Part shown: piece after piece, positions 33,544-44,701 of the stretch
How the letters are laid out: each line of letters opens with the position of its first letter
Position numbering within the stretch: position 1 is the stretch's first letter
DNA from: Burkholderia sp. WAC0059
Lineage (GTDB): Bacteria; Pseudomonadota; Gammaproteobacteria; Burkholderiales; Burkholderiaceae
DNA length: 64,000 nt
Direction of reading: 5' to 3'
Assembly (NCBI RefSeq): GCF_002870125.1
Contig: NZ_PNEO01000007.1
Span: 124,001-188,000, forward strand
Program-made: the position numbers and the translations under genes
The notes under the pieces: model-generated
The model's database searches: none
Told to the model about the DNA's origin: nothing
What the model saw: only the letters and a program-made list of their open reading frames with translations

Positions 33544-33819
33544 CCCAAAATCCTTGCGTCGATTCTTTTATCAATCCCGGAACCGGCTGACGTCTTGCTT
33601 CACGCCCCGATTCGCAGACCGTTTATAACAAAATGTACGACTTCCGTGCCGTCTGCGACTACCGTCGCCATGTTTTCCCGTGCGGCCGCCCCCCGGCGCA
33701 ACCGCCCTCTTTGCTACGCATCCACGGACTGTACTGCGTCCTTACCGCCCATTCACCAATTAATTACCGGCCGCCGGCGGCTCCCTCGCGCCCGTCGCGT
33801 CGCGTCCGGTCGTGCCCGG
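33544..33819 (-). other. Gap between rlmN and rodZ where pilW is usually found
   Basis: 276 bases without a supported gene on either strand. Part of it (33565-33650 and 33755-33772) is richer in A+T than the surroundings and includes TATAAA on the minus strand at about 33632-33637, a possible -10 for rodZ. No TPR-coding remnant could be read. Confidence 0.6.
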
Positions 33820-34959
33820 TTACGCCGGGCGCACTTCGATCACCCGTTTCGCGCCCGCCTTGCCGCTCCGCGCGGCGAGCCGCGTGCGATCCTGGACCGC
33901 GCCGGCAAGCTGCCCGCACGCCGCGTCGATGTCGTCGCCGCGCGTCTTGCGCACGGTCGTCACCACGCCGGCGTCCATGAGCACCTGCGCGAAGCGCCGG
34001 ATCTGCTCCGGCTTCGAGCGCAGCAGCCCCGACTCCGGAAACGGATTGAAAGGAATCAGGTTGAACTTGCACGGCACGTCGCGCGTCACCGCGAGCAGTT
34101 CGCGGGCATGCGCCTCGGTATCGTTCACGCCGTCGAGCATGCAGTATTCGAACGTGATGAAATCGCGCGGCGCGACCTCGAGGTAGCGCTCGCAGGCCGC
34201 CATCAGCTCGACCAGCGGATATTTGCGGTTCAGCGGCACGAGCTCGTCGCGCAATACGTCGTTCGGCGCATGCAGGGAGACCGCCAGCGCCACCGGCAGT
34301 TCCGCGCCGAGCCGGTCCATCATCGGCACGACGCCCGAGGTGGACAGCGTCACGCGCCGACGCGACAGCCCGTAGGCGTTGTCGTCGAGCATCAGGCGCA
34401 TGGCCGGCACCACGGCATCGTAGTTGAGAAGCGGCTCGCCCATGCCCATCATCACGACGTTCGTGACCACGCGCTCGCCCTTGCCTTCGCCCTGCGGCGC
34501 GCCCGACGACGCGCGCAGCGTGAACTCCGCCATGCGAAGCTGGCCGATGATTTCGGCTGTCGTCAGATTGCGGGAGAAGCCCTGCTTGCCGGTCGAGCAG
34601 AACCGGCAGTTGACCGCGCACCCGGCCTGCGACGACACGCAGAGCGTCCCGCGCCCCTCCTCGGGGATGAACACGGTTTCGACCGCGTTGCCGTTGCCGA
34701 CGTCGATGAGCCACTTGCGCGTGCCGTCGGCGGAAACGTGATCGCTCGCGATGCCGGGCATGCCGATCGCGGCACGCCCCTTGAGCTTTTCGCGCAACGA
34801 CTTCGCGAGGTCGGTCATGCCGTCGAAATCGGCGGCGTTGTACTGGTGAATCCAGCGCTGTAGTTGCCTGGCGCGAAACGGCTTCTCCCCGAGGCTCTCG
34901 CAGTACGCGACGAGCGCCTCGGCGTCGAAATCGAGAAGGTTGACGGTTGTGCTCGTCAT
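33820..34959 (-). CDS. rlmN: Dual-specificity rRNA/tRNA adenine C2-methyltransferase RlmN
   Basis: 379 residues. Radical-SAM enzyme that makes m2A2503 in 23S rRNA and m2A37 in tRNAs. The cluster motif C-x3-C-x2-C is at 114, 118 and 121 ([16 protein letters not shown]); Cys107 and a C-terminal cysteine in AACGQLAG fit the methyl-transfer pair. ATG 34959 gives [17 protein letters not shown]. Upstream in-frame ATGs add unconserved residues. It follows ndk on the same strand. Confidence 0.96.
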   Translation of the reverse strand: MTSTTVNLLDFDAEALVAYCESLGEKPFRARQLQRWIHQYNAADFDGMTDLAKSLREKLKGRAAIGMPGIASDHVSADGTRKWLIDVGNGNAVETVFIPEEGRGTLCVSSQAGCAVNCRFCSTGKQGFSRNLTTAEIIGQLRMAEFTLRASSGAPQGEGKGERVVTNVVMMGMGEPLLNYDAVVPAMRLMLDDNAYGLSRRRVTLSTSGVVPMMDRLGAELPVALAVSLHAPNDVLRDELVPLNRKYPLVELMAACERYLEVAPRDFITFEYCMLDGVNDTEAHARELLAVTRDVPCKFNLIPFNPFPESGLLRSKPEQIRRFAQVLMDAGVVTTVRKTRGDDIDAACGQLAGAVQDRTRLAARSGKAGAKRVIEVRPA

Positions 34960-35076
34960 GCCGAATCCTGTCATTCCTGCCGTTTCAGCGCGAACGCGCA
35001 TTTGCCCGGTTTCGCTCGTGCCGGGAAAACGCACTGCCGTTCGCGACCACCATGCTGCAAAAACGCCGGCTCGCGC

Positions 35077-35502
35077 TTAACGCGAGTAGACGTTGACTTC
35101 CGGGAAGAAGAACGCAATCTCGACGCGCGCCGTTTCCGCCGCGTCCGAGCCGTGCACCGCGTTCGCGTCGATGCTGTCCGCGAAATCAGCGCGGATCGTG
35201 CCCTTCTCCGCCTTCTTCGGATCGGTCGCGCCCATCAGCTCGCGGTTCTTCAGGATCGCGTTCTCGCCTTCGAGAGCCTGCACCATCACCGGGCCCGAGA
35301 TCATGAATTCGACGAGATCCTTGAAGAACGGGCGCGCGGCGTGCACGGCATAGAACTTCTCGGCGTCGGCGCGCGAGAGGTGGACCATGCGGGCGGCAAT
35401 GACCTTCAGGCCAGCGTTTTCGAAGCGGCTGTAGATCTGGCCGATCACGTTCTTGGCCACGGCGTCCGGCTTGATAATCGACAGGGTGCGTTCGATCGCC
35501 AT
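35077..35502 (-). CDS. ndk: Nucleoside diphosphate kinase
   Basis: 141 residues, normal length. It transfers the gamma phosphate between nucleoside di- and triphosphates through a phospho-histidine. The active-site His117 lies in NAVHGSDA; the N-terminus [15 protein letters not shown] is canonical. It is upstream of rlmN and probably starts the run of minus-strand genes. Confidence 0.98.
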   Translation of the reverse strand: MAIERTLSIIKPDAVAKNVIGQIYSRFENAGLKVIAARMVHLSRADAEKFYAVHAARPFFKDLVEFMISGPVMVQALEGENAILKNRELMGATDPKKAEKGTIRADFADSIDANAVHGSDAAETARVEIAFFFPEVNVYSR

Positions 35503-35815
35503 AAAAACTCCAAAAAATTAAGAGGTTACAGATTCAAATGAATCCGCAATTGTAGCATGTTCCCGTGTATCATTGCGATTGCTCCCTGTTAGCAGAGCCC
35601 CGTCGCGGTCAGTGGGCCAGCGGCGCGAGCGCTCCGCGCGAACGAGTCCTGCGCGACACGAACGGGAAGTGCGCGGCGAAACATTGAAACTCCCGGCCTT
35701 CGAGCTTATCTTACGTAGACAGAGGTCCTGCGGCACCAGCCGAAAACGGCGGCCCGCAATCGCTGCTACAACGATACAACTCGCGCTACACTCATCTTTC
35801 ACGCAAGGAGAAAGC
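35503..35815. promoter_or_regulatory. Divergent region between ndk and the Bax-inhibitor-like gene
   Basis: 313 bases with no gene. Minus strand: TACAAT at 35549-35554 with a poor TCGCAA -35 at 18 bases could serve ndk. Plus strand: TTGAAA at 35684-35689, a 17-base spacer and TATCTT at 35707-35712 form a good sigma-70 promoter about 100 bases before the membrane protein gene. Confidence 0.6.
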
Positions 35816-36508
35816 ATGAACTATCCCTATCGCTTCGGCCGCAGCGGCGTCGTTTCGGCCGAAACCCGCAACCGCGTGCTGCGCAATACCTATTGGCTGC
35901 TCGCGCTTTCGATGGTGCCGACGGTGCTCGGCGCCTGGATCGGCGTGACCACCGGCTTCTCGCTGTTCGCCGCCAGCAGCCCGGCCATGAGCCTGCTCGC
36001 GTTCTTCGCGATCGCGTTCGGCTTCATGTTCGCCATCGAGCGCACCAAGAACAGTTCGGTCGGCGTCTTCGTGCTGCTCGGCTTCACGTTCTTCATGGGG
36101 CTGATGCTGTCGCGCCTGCTCAGCTTCATCCTCGGCTTCTCGAACGGCCCGTCGCTCATCATGCTCGCTTTTGGCGGCACGGGGATCATTTTCGCCGCGA
36201 TGGCCACGATCGCCACGGTCAGCAAGCGCGATTTCTCGGGCCTCGGCCGCTGGCTGTTCGTCGGCGTGATCGTCATCCTGCTCGCCGGCATCGCGAACAT
36301 GTTCCTGCATCTGCCCGCGCTGATGCTCACCGTTTCGGTGCTCGCCATCGCGATCTTCTCGGCATACATGCTGTTCGACGTGCAGCGCGTCGTGAACGGC
36401 GGCGAGACGAACTACATCTCGGCGACGCTCGCGATCTACCTCGATCTCTACAACGTGTTCACGAATCTGCTCGCGCTGCTCGGCATTTTCGGCGGCAACC
36501 GCAACTAA
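35816..36508 (+). CDS. Bax inhibitor-1/YccA family membrane protein
   Basis: 230 residues with seven hydrophobic segments. YccA of E. coli interacts with and is degraded by FtsH, and protects a jammed SecY; the same gene family gives BI-1 calcium-leak proteins. The start MNYPYRFGRSGVVSAETRN follows AAGGAG at 35805-35810. The C-terminal segment NYISATLAIYLDLYNVFTNL is the conserved end of the family. It is a single gene with its own promoter and a strong terminator. Confidence 0.93.
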   Translation: MNYPYRFGRSGVVSAETRNRVLRNTYWLLALSMVPTVLGAWIGVTTGFSLFAASSPAMSLLAFFAIAFGFMFAIERTKNSSVGVFVLLGFTFFMGLMLSRLLSFILGFSNGPSLIMLAFGGTGIIFAAMATIATVSKRDFSGLGRWLFVGVIVILLAGIANMFLHLPALMLTVSVLAIAIFSAYMLFDVQRVVNGGETNYISATLAIYLDLYNVFTNLLALLGIFGGNRN

Positions 36509-36565
36509 GGTTGCCGTCTGGCGCGGTGCGGCACGACGCCGCATCCGCCGCCGCGTAATATCCGG

Positions 36566-36600
36566 CAAAAAGCCCGCGATCGACGATCGCGGGCTTTTTT
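36566..36600. terminator. Bidirectional terminator after the YccA-family gene
   Basis: A nearly perfect palindrome: AAAAAGCCCGCGATCG (from 36567) pairs with CGATCGCGGGCTTTTT, ending in a T-run at 36595-36600. It also faces the MBL hydrolase gene on the other strand (stop at 36613). Confidence 0.94.
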
Positions 36601-36612
36601 ATTTTACCGATA

Positions 36613-37386
36613 TCAGAGATCGATCCAGCCGAAACCCTCGTCCTGCGACGCGACCCCGATTTCGGTCGGCGCGTTGCCGAGTACGGCGGCCAGCGCGGCC
36701 GACGCCAGTTCGGGCGTGTTGTTCTGCTGGCTCAGATGCGCCGCGATCAGATGGCGCAGCCGCGCCCGGTCGAGCCCGGCCAGGATGGCGGCCGCCGCGA
36801 CGTTGCTCAGATGGCCGTGCGAGCCGCCGATGCGTGCCTTCAGCGACGCCGGATAGCGACTCGCCTCGAGCATCTGCAGGTCGTGATTGCATTCCAGCAC
36901 GAGCGCGTCGCAGCCGGCGAGCACGGCGCCGATGCGCGGCGTCGATTCGCCGACGTCGGTCAGCACGCCCAGCCGGCTCGCGCCATCGGAAAACACGAAC
37001 TGGAGCGGCTCCCGCGCGTCGTGCGGCACCGTATACGGCTGCACAGCCAACTCGCCGATCGCGACCGTTTCGTCGCCCCAAAGCACGCGCAGATCGAAAC
37101 CGGCCTCGTCGGCACCGACCGCGCGGGCCGTGCCCCAGCTCATGTAAAGCGGCAGCGACCAGCGGCGCGCGCACGTCAATGCGCTGCCGATATGGTCGCT
37201 GTGTTCGTGAGTGATCAGAATCGCGTCGAGCGATTCGGCGTCGATGCCGGCACGCGCCAGCCGCCGCTCCATTTCGCGCGCGGAAAAACCGCAGTCGAGC
37301 AGAACGCGCGTCGCGCCCGCTCCGCGGCTCGCCTCGACAACCAGCGCATTGCCCTCGCTGCCGCTGCCGAGGCTCGCGAACCGCAC
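36613..37386 (-). CDS. MBL-fold metallo-hydrolase (YycJ/WalJ-like)
   Basis: 257 residues. Metallo-beta-lactamase fold with the metal motif HEHSDH at 60-65, early LGSGSEGNALVVE and a late NHDLQML then SHGHLSN. Members are predicted to be nucleases or phosphodiesterases; I cannot assign a substrate. It begins 4 bases after the bamC stop, so the two are translationally close. The family is sure, the role is not. Confidence 0.88.
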   Translation of the reverse strand: MRFASLGSGSEGNALVVEASRGAGATRVLLDCGFSAREMERRLARAGIDAESLDAILITHEHSDHIGSALTCARRWSLPLYMSWGTARAVGADEAGFDLRVLWGDETVAIGELAVQPYTVPHDAREPLQFVFSDGASRLGVLTDVGESTPRIGAVLAGCDALVLECNHDLQMLEASRYPASLKARIGGSHGHLSNVAAAAILAGLDRARLRHLIAAHLSQQNNTPELASAALAAVLGNAPTEIGVASQDEGFGWIDL

Positions 37387-37390
37387 GGCG

Positions 37391-38527
37391 TCAGTTCAGT
37401 TGGGCATGCAGCGCCGATACGATGCGCAGCGCCTGCTGCGACGCATCCACCTGCCCGTTCGCGTCGACGACGGCAACCTGGGTCAGGCCGTCGCCCTCGG
37501 GACGCACGTTCACCATGAATTCCGGTCCCGGCTTCCGATCTGCCGAGCTGTAGAACAGCTTGCCGAGCAGGCCGTTGCTTTTCAGCTCCTGCGTGGAATC
37601 GACGTAGCGGACGTAGTAGATGCCCTTGTCGCGATCCTGGTTGTCGACCGCGAAGTTGGTGCGGTCGAGCGCGATGCCGACACGCAACCAGGCGCGATCG
37701 AACGGCTCGGACAGATCGAGGGTCGGCGCCCCGTCGTTGGCGACGATCTGGGCCGGCACAGAAGCCGGGTGCGCGTCCGTCAGCAGTTGCTTCGACTGCG
37801 CATCGGTCAGACCGAACTTCTGCATCAGCTTCGCGAGAAACAGCGCCTCGAGCGTCGGATTGCGCGGCGTTTCCACCCAGCGCGTCGTGTCCTTGTCCTG
37901 TCCCGCCAGCACTTCTTCCAGCCCGCTGTGCGTGATCGAGATGTCGACCGTGCCGTTCGGCCCGCGCGAGACGAGCGTCCGGAAACGGTCGCGGGTGCCC
38001 GACGAATAGGCGAAGTCGATCACGTGGCCGATCGTCCGGCGGAACCAGTCGTCGGGAATGTTCGCGCGGTTCTCCGCCCAACTGGTCAGCATGATGCCCG
38101 TGCCCGGCGAATTCGTCGTCAGCGCAAAGCCGTTTTCCTGCCAGAAATCCTGCAGCGGCTGCCAGAGGTCGTCCGGCGAACGCCCGTCGACGACGAGCCA
38201 GCGGCGGTCGCCGTCGTGCTCGACGTGCATGCCGAACGGGTCCTGCGCGCTCGGCACGCCGAGCACGCTGTTGCCGGCCGCCGTGACGTCGCGCTGCGGC
38301 GCGCCGCCCAGCGTGAGATTCTGCGACGGCGCCACGTATTGCTGGTTGGTCGGCCCGGCGGTCAGATCCTGCGGCACCCTGAGCGGCGGCGCGCTCGCCG
38401 TGTCCTTGTAGTCGACGTGATCGGAGGCGAACCACTCGTTCAGCGACTCGCAGCCCGCGAGCGGGCCAAGCGCAAGCGCCAACACCGCCAGGCGGGTTGC
38501 GTGGAGGGAAAAAGCGGAACGTTTCAT
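37391..38527 (-). CDS. bamC: Outer membrane protein assembly factor BamC
   Basis: 378 residues. Lipoprotein of the BAM complex. The signal peptide ends in lipobox GPLAGC (Cys26), then the conserved ESLNEWFASDHVDYKD unstructured segment that in E. coli wraps BamD, then two helix-grip domains. It is downstream of dapA, as in E. coli, and tightly followed by the MBL gene. Confidence 0.93.
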   Translation of the reverse strand: MKRSAFSLHATRLAVLALALGPLAGCESLNEWFASDHVDYKDTASAPPLRVPQDLTAGPTNQQYVAPSQNLTLGGAPQRDVTAAGNSVLGVPSAQDPFGMHVEHDGDRRWLVVDGRSPDDLWQPLQDFWQENGFALTTNSPGTGIMLTSWAENRANIPDDWFRRTIGHVIDFAYSSGTRDRFRTLVSRGPNGTVDISITHSGLEEVLAGQDKDTTRWVETPRNPTLEALFLAKLMQKFGLTDAQSKQLLTDAHPASVPAQIVANDGAPTLDLSEPFDRAWLRVGIALDRTNFAVDNQDRDKGIYYVRYVDSTQELKSNGLLGKLFYSSADRKPGPEFMVNVRPEGDGLTQVAVVDANGQVDASQQALRIVSALHAQLN

Positions 38528-38634
38528 GGGGTCCTTCGTGATGCTGGAACGCGGGCCTTGTCCCGTCAGGGAGTCGGCCGATGTCGACGTCGGTTAAAGG
38601 AAAATCGCTAACGCAAAGGCGCCTGCGCTATCGG

Positions 38635-39540
38635 TCACGCCAGCACGCCCGCCTCGCGCATGGCGCCGCGCACGGCGTCGTGAAAACGCGCGTCGAGCGG
38701 CGTGAGCGGCAGGCGGATACCGCCCTCGATGCGGCCCAGCGCCTGCAACGCCCATTTCGCGGGAATCGGGTTCGATTCGACGAACAGGTTCTTGTGCAGC
38801 GAGAGCAGCTTCAGGTGGATTTCGCGCGCCGTCTTCGCGTCGCCGGCGAGCGCCGCCTTGCATAGCTGGCTCATCGCGCGCGGCGCCACGTTCGCCGTCA
38901 CCGAGATGTTGCCCTGACCGCCGAGCAGCATCAGCGCAATGGCGGTCGGATCGTCGCCGCTGAACACCGAGAAGCCGGCCGGCGCGGCCTTGATGAGATG
39001 CGCGGCGCGGTCGATGTTGCCCGTCGCTTCCTTCACGCCGACGATGCCCGGCACCTGCGCGAGACGCAGGATCGTCTCGTTCGTCATGTCGGCGACGGTG
39101 CGACCCGGCACGTTGTAAAGCACGACCGGCAGATCGACCGTTTCGGCGATCTTCGAGAAGTGCCGGTACATGCCTTCCTGCGTCGGCTTGTTGTAATAGG
39201 GCACGACCTGCAGCGACGCATTCGCGCCGATGGCCTTCGCGCGCTGGGTCAGCTCGATCGCCTCGGCGGTCGAGTTGCCGCCCGAGCCGGCGATGATCGG
39301 CAGACGGCCGGCCGCATGTTCGACGGCCGTTTTCACCGTCAGGATGTGCTCCTCGACCGTCAGCGTGGCCGACTCGCCGCTCGTCCCGACGACGACGAGC
39401 GCGTCGGTCCCTTCGGCGATATGCCAGTCGATCAGTTTGCACAGCGCCGGCAGGTCGAGACTGCCGTCCTCGTGCATGGGAGTGACGATCGCGGGAATAC
39501 TGCCGCGCAGCGTAATGCCATCCTGGGTGCCGTTAGCCAT
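38635..39540 (-). CDS. dapA: 4-hydroxy-tetrahydrodipicolinate synthase
   Basis: 301 residues. Condenses pyruvate with aspartate semialdehyde in lysine and meso-diaminopimelate synthesis. The Schiff-base Lys170 is in [19 protein letters not shown] and LYNVPGRT (Tyr-Asn-Val-Pro-Gly-Arg, 142-147) are intact. It is followed 107 bases later by bamC. Confidence 0.97.
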   Translation of the reverse strand: MANGTQDGITLRGSIPAIVTPMHEDGSLDLPALCKLIDWHIAEGTDALVVVGTSGESATLTVEEHILTVKTAVEHAAGRLPIIAGSGGNSTAEAIELTQRAKAIGANASLQVVPYYNKPTQEGMYRHFSKIAETVDLPVVLYNVPGRTVADMTNETILRLAQVPGIVGVKEATGNIDRAAHLIKAAPAGFSVFSGDDPTAIALMLLGGQGNISVTANVAPRAMSQLCKAALAGDAKTAREIHLKLLSLHKNLFVESNPIPAKWALQALGRIEGGIRLPLTPLDARFHDAVRGAMREAGVLA

Positions 39541-39584
39541 GAAACGTCAGTCAATGTAATCGGTTAAAGCGGGATTGTAGCGGA

Positions 39585-40208
39585 TTAGCCGGTCAGGTCG
39601 TAACGCGATGGGGGAAGTCCCTGACTGGCGGCGTCCGCGCGAGGCGGCTCGCGCACCGCGCAGATGCGCTGGACGAACGCGGGACGCGGTTCGCCGAGAA
39701 AACCGTCCTGATAGGCCACGACGCGCAGGCGCGGCCCGAAGGCGGCCAGCAACTCGCCCGGCGCGAGCAGAAAAGCGGGATTCGACGGCTTGCCGACGGT
39801 CTCGTTGCCCTGCGCGAACGTCTCGTAGATCAGCACGCCGCCGGGTGCCAGCGCGTCGGCCAGATGCGCAAACAGCGGCCGGTGCAGGTAGTTCGTCACG
39901 ACCACGGCCGCGAAGCGCGTGTCGGCGGCAAGCGGCCAGGGCGCGCCTTCGAGGTCCGCCTCGACGGCCTCGACGCCGGGCGTCGCGCGCAGCAGCGCGA
40001 GCGATGCCGCGTCGCGCTCGAGTGCCGTGACCCGCTGGCCGCGCCCGGCGAACCAGCGCGCATGGCGCCCCGAACCGGCGGCGACGTCGAGCACCGGGCC
40101 GCCCGCCGCCACCAGATGCGCCCAGTGGCACACCCAGCGCGACGGCTCGGCCAGTGCCGCCTGGGCGCCGACCGGCTCAGTGGTCCGACCCTGCGGCTCG
40201 TCCGTCAT
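39585..40208 (-). CDS. Class I SAM-dependent methyltransferase
   Basis: 207 residues. The SAM-binding motif I is VLDVAAGSGRHA at 39-50; ALERD at about 62-66 is the acidic end of beta-2; VVVTNYLHRPLF is motif IV. It resembles TehB-like small methyltransferases; the substrate cannot be told. It sits between trpS and dapA on the same strand and may share their transcript. Confidence 0.85.
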   Translation of the reverse strand: MTDEPQGRTTEPVGAQAALAEPSRWVCHWAHLVAAGGPVLDVAAGSGRHARWFAGRGQRVTALERDAASLALLRATPGVEAVEADLEGAPWPLAADTRFAAVVVTNYLHRPLFAHLADALAPGGVLIYETFAQGNETVGKPSNPAFLLAPGELLAAFGPRLRVVAYQDGFLGEPRPAFVQRICAVREPPRADAASQGLPPSRYDLTG

Positions 40209-40254
40209 CGCCCGCTCATTGTCCGCGCCTCGCCCGGAAAAGGCCCGTCTCCGC

Positions 40255-41457
<1,203 letters not shown>

Positions 41458-41461
41458 GATG

Positions 41462-42127
41462 TTATGAAAAGAGCGCCACAAGAGGGCCAAGAATGAAGAT
41501 CACGGCGTCGTAACCGAGGTTCACCAGCGGGCGCAGCCAGAATTTCGTCAACAGGCCGGTCAACACCAGCGCCATCACGATGACGAAACCGTAGGGCTCG
41601 ATCCGCGCGAGCGCCATGGCGGCCCGGCGCGGCAGCAGCGCCGTCAGGACGCGCCCGCCGTCGAGCGGCGGCAGCGGAAACAGGTTCAGCACGCCGAGCG
41701 CCAGGTTCACACCGATGCCCGCCACAGCCATGCGCGTGAAGAACGGCTCTTCGACGCCGAGCACGGCCAGCGCGATGCGGAACACGCCCCAGACGAGCGC
41801 CTGCACGAAATTGCAGAGCGGCCCGGCGGCCGAGACCCACATGCTGCCCCAGCGCGGATTGCGCAGGTTGTCGAACGCGATCGGCACCGGCTTCGCGTAG
41901 CCGAACACGAACGCGCCGTGCGTGGCAACGTACAGGATCAGCGGCATCACGAGCGTGCCCATCGGATCGATGTGGCGCATCGGATTGAACGACACGCGGC
42001 CGAGCATCCGGGCCGTGTTGTCGCCGAGTTTGCTCGCGACGAAACCGTGCGCGGCCTCGTGCAGCGTGATCGCGAAAATAACCGGCAGAACGTAGACGAC
42101 GAGCGTCTGAATCAACGAAGCATCCAT
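41462..42127 (-). CDS. Site-2 protease family membrane metalloprotease
   Basis: 221 residues, mostly membrane-embedded. Zinc motif HEAAH at 23-27 in the first helices and the NLFPLPPLDGG motif at 148-158 supplying the third ligand (Asp). This compact, PDZ-free group (M50B/SpoIVFB-like) is common in proteobacteria and has no known substrate. It is tightly spaced before trpS. Confidence 0.92.
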   Translation of the reverse strand: MDASLIQTLVVYVLPVIFAITLHEAAHGFVASKLGDNTARMLGRVSFNPMRHIDPMGTLVMPLILYVATHGAFVFGYAKPVPIAFDNLRNPRWGSMWVSAAGPLCNFVQALVWGVFRIALAVLGVEEPFFTRMAVAGIGVNLALGVLNLFPLPPLDGGRVLTALLPRRAAMALARIEPYGFVIVMALVLTGLLTKFWLRPLVNLGYDAVIFILGPLVALFS

Positions 42128-42186
42128 AGCGGGCTATTGTATCAATGCGGTCAGGGCGCACGCCCCGGGGCATTTCCGGCGAGCGC

Positions 42187-42822
42187 TCACGCGGCAGCCT
42201 CGATGCCGAACGGCGCGAGGCTGCCGCGCCCGGCGCGCACGAGCACGGGCGCCTCACCGGTCAGGTCGACGACGGTGGACGGCTCGCGCGAACAGGCGCC
42301 GCCGTCGATCACGAGATCGAGTTGTTTTTCGAGGCGCGCGCGAATTTCCCCGGGATCGTTGAGCGGCGCCTCGCCGGACGGCAGGATCAGCGTGGAGCCG
42401 ATCAGCGGCTCGCCGAGCGCCTCGAGAATCGCGAGCGGCACCGGATGGTCGGGCACGCGCAGGCCGATCGTCTTGCGCGACGGATGCGAGAGGCGCCGCG
42501 GCACCTCTTTCGTCGCCTGCAGCACGAACACGTAAGGCCCTGGCGTGACCGCGCGGATCAGCCGGTACTGGCGATTGTCGACCATCGCGAAATTGGCCAG
42601 CTCCGAGAGGTCGCGAACCATCAGCGAAAGCAGCTGGCGCTCGTCGAGCCCGCGGATGCGGCGCAGCCGCTCGACCGCGCTCTTGTCGTCGAGCTGGCAC
42701 GCGAGCGCATAGCTCGAATCGGTCGGCAGCGCGATCACGCCGCCGTCGCGGAGAATCTGCACGGCCTGCCTGACGAGACGCGGCTGGGGATTCTCGGGAT
42801 GAATCCGGAAGTACTGGGACAT
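42187..42822 (-). CDS. Sua5/YciO/YrdC family protein (YciO type)
   Basis: 211 residues. The YrdC-like fold binds ATP and double-stranded RNA; relatives make threonylcarbamoyl-AMP for t6A tRNA, but the YciO branch, which this resembles (MSQYFRIHPENPQPRLVRQA, ALPTDSSYALACQLDDK), may be weak or different in that reaction. The KR...PxxR residues are present in part (IRGLDERQLLSLM). It lies between the protease and PHP genes, all on the minus strand. Confidence 0.9.
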   Translation of the reverse strand: MSQYFRIHPENPQPRLVRQAVQILRDGGVIALPTDSSYALACQLDDKSAVERLRRIRGLDERQLLSLMVRDLSELANFAMVDNRQYRLIRAVTPGPYVFVLQATKEVPRRLSHPSRKTIGLRVPDHPVPLAILEALGEPLIGSTLILPSGEAPLNDPGEIRARLEKQLDLVIDGGACSREPSTVVDLTGEAPVLVRAGRGSLAPFGIEAAA

Positions 42823-42897
42823 GTCGGGATCAGCGGACGACGGACGGCGCGCCGCGGCGGCACGCCACGACAGGGAATCGCCGCGCGATGCGCGGCA

Positions 42898-43728
42898 TCA
42901 GAGCCATCGTTCCCAGACGGGCTTCAGATCGGCGGGCAGCGGCGGCAGGCTGCCGGGCTCGACGGCGTCCACGCCCGGCGCGTGAAAGTCCGAGCCGCGC
43001 GACGCCTCGAAGCCGTGGCGGCGCGCGACGTTCGCATACTCGACATATTGATCGGGCGTGTGGCTGCCGGTGACGACCTCGATCGCCTTGCCGCCGAGAT
43101 CGATGAACTCGCCGAAAAACGCGTCGAATTCGAGCGGCGAATAGTGATAGCGGCCCGGATGGGCGACGACGGCCTCGCCGCCCGCGGCCCGGATCCACGC
43201 GAGCGCGTCGGAGAGCTTCGCCCAGCGATGCGCCACGTAGCCGGGCTTGCCCTCGCCGAGATAGCGCGCGAAGGCGTCCTGGGTCGAGGCCGCGCGGCCG
43301 CTCTCGACGAGATAGCGGGCGAAATGGGTACGGGAAATCAGATCGGGATTGGAGACGTAGCGCATCGCCCCCTCGCAGGCGCCGTCGATCCCGATCGCGG
43401 CCAACTGCTCGCCCATGGCCTCGGCGCGCGCGGCACGGCCGTTGCGCGTGCGCGCGAGCCCTTCGGCCAGTACGGCGCAGTCCGGATCGACATTCAACCC
43501 GACGATGTGCACCGTCCGCGACGCCCACGTCACCGAAATCTCGACGCCGGGCAGGTACTGCATGCCCAGCCCGGCCGCCGCGTCGCGGGCCTCGTGCTGA
43601 CCGCCCAGCTCGTCGTGGTCGGTGAGCGCCCAGAGCGTCACGCCGCCCGCATGCGCGCGGTGCGCAACGACGGCGGGGGCCAGTTGGCCATCCGAAACCG
43701 TGGAGTGACAGTGCAGGTCGGCGTTCAT
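42898..43728 (-). CDS. PHP-domain phosphoesterase (RNase AM/YciV family)
   Basis: 276 residues. Metal motifs of the PHP fold: DLHCHS (His6, His8), TDHDE (Asp37, His38), and later VVAHPGRYH and SDFHAPG. E. coli YciV (RNase AM) trims 5' ends of rRNAs and degrades short oligos; 3',5'-nucleotide phosphatase activity is also known in the family. ATG 43728 is chosen; upstream frame has no conserved residues. It is next to the YciO-type gene, as in E. coli. Confidence 0.9.
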   Translation of the reverse strand: MNADLHCHSTVSDGQLAPAVVAHRAHAGGVTLWALTDHDELGGQHEARDAAAGLGMQYLPGVEISVTWASRTVHIVGLNVDPDCAVLAEGLARTRNGRAARAEAMGEQLAAIGIDGACEGAMRYVSNPDLISRTHFARYLVESGRAASTQDAFARYLGEGKPGYVAHRWAKLSDALAWIRAAGGEAVVAHPGRYHYSPLEFDAFFGEFIDLGGKAIEVVTGSHTPDQYVEYANVARRHGFEASRGSDFHAPGVDAVEPGSLPPLPADLKPVWERWL

Positions 43729-43810
43729 CGCGATCCAGAAAGGGTTTCCGGCCATTCTACTGCAATGCCGCAAAGCGGTTGGGGCGCCCGATACGGCGCG
43801 GGCGAACGTG

Positions 43811-44701
43811 CTACGCGCCGTCCGATCCGGCATCCACGTTCGCGGCCAGCGCCGCCAGCTCGACCTCGTCGAAACCGGCGGCGCGGCGCGCGTCGAAGTT
43901 GAACGGGCCGCGCAGCCTCGGCGCGTGATAGGCCTCGGCCAGCCGCCGCCACGCCACGTGCGGATCGAGCCCCCGCTCTGCGCACAGATGGCGGAACCAG
44001 CGATTGCCGATCCGCACGTGGCCGACCTCGTCGCGCAGAATGACGTCGAGAACCGCGGCCGACGCGTCGTCGCCGGCCTGCTTCAGGCGCGCCCGGATCG
44101 GCGGCGACGCGTCGAGGCCGCGCGCCTCCAGCGTGCGCGGCACGAGAGCCATGCGCGCCAGCACGTCGTCGCGGGTGCGCTCGCACATGTCCCAGAGCCC
44201 GTCGTGGGCCGGAAAGTCGCCGTAGGCGTAGCCGTAATCGGCAAGACGCGCCTGCAGCAGCGAGAAATGATGCGCCTCCTCCACGGCCACCTTCAGCCAG
44301 TCGCCGTAGAACGACTCGGGCATGTCGGGAAACCGCCAGAGCGCGTCGAGCGCGAGATTGATCGCGTTGAACTCGATGTGAGCCAGCGCGTGCAGCAGCA
44401 CGGCCCGCCCCTCGGCCGTCCCCATGCCGCGCCGCTCGAGACGGCGCGGCTCGACCAGCGCCGGGCGAGCGGGACGGCCGGGCAAATCCGGCACCGCGTC
44501 GAGCGTCCATTGCGGCTGCCAGCCGGACGCGTCGCCCGCCGTCGCCCGCGCATGCAGCGCGCGCACGGCCTCGACCTTGGCGAGCGGCTGGCGCTGGCAC
44601 AACGCGTAGAGCGCCGCGCGGCGCCAGCCGCCGGCCGCGCCCGACGCATCGGCTGCAATCGAACTCGCCGGATGCCCGGTGGACGAAGAAACAGCATTCA
44701 T
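43811..44701 (-). CDS. DUF455 ferritin-like protein
   Basis: 296 residues. Helical domain with metal-type residues HIEFNAINLALD (His108, Glu110) and EEAHHFSLL (141-145), then DEVGHVRIGNRWF near 222, the pattern of a di-iron ferritin-like fold. The family function is unknown; some relatives are linked to tRNA hydroxylase-like chemistry, which I cannot confirm here. It diverges from the gamma-carbonic anhydrase gene over 200 bases. Confidence 0.85.
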   Translation of the reverse strand: MNAVSSSTGHPASSIAADASGAAGGWRRAALYALCQRQPLAKVEAVRALHARATAGDASGWQPQWTLDAVPDLPGRPARPALVEPRRLERRGMGTAEGRAVLLHALAHIEFNAINLALDALWRFPDMPESFYGDWLKVAVEEAHHFSLLQARLADYGYAYGDFPAHDGLWDMCERTRDDVLARMALVPRTLEARGLDASPPIRARLKQAGDDASAAVLDVILRDEVGHVRIGNRWFRHLCAERGLDPHVAWRRLAEAYHAPRLRGPFNFDARRAAGFDEVELAALAANVDAGSDGA

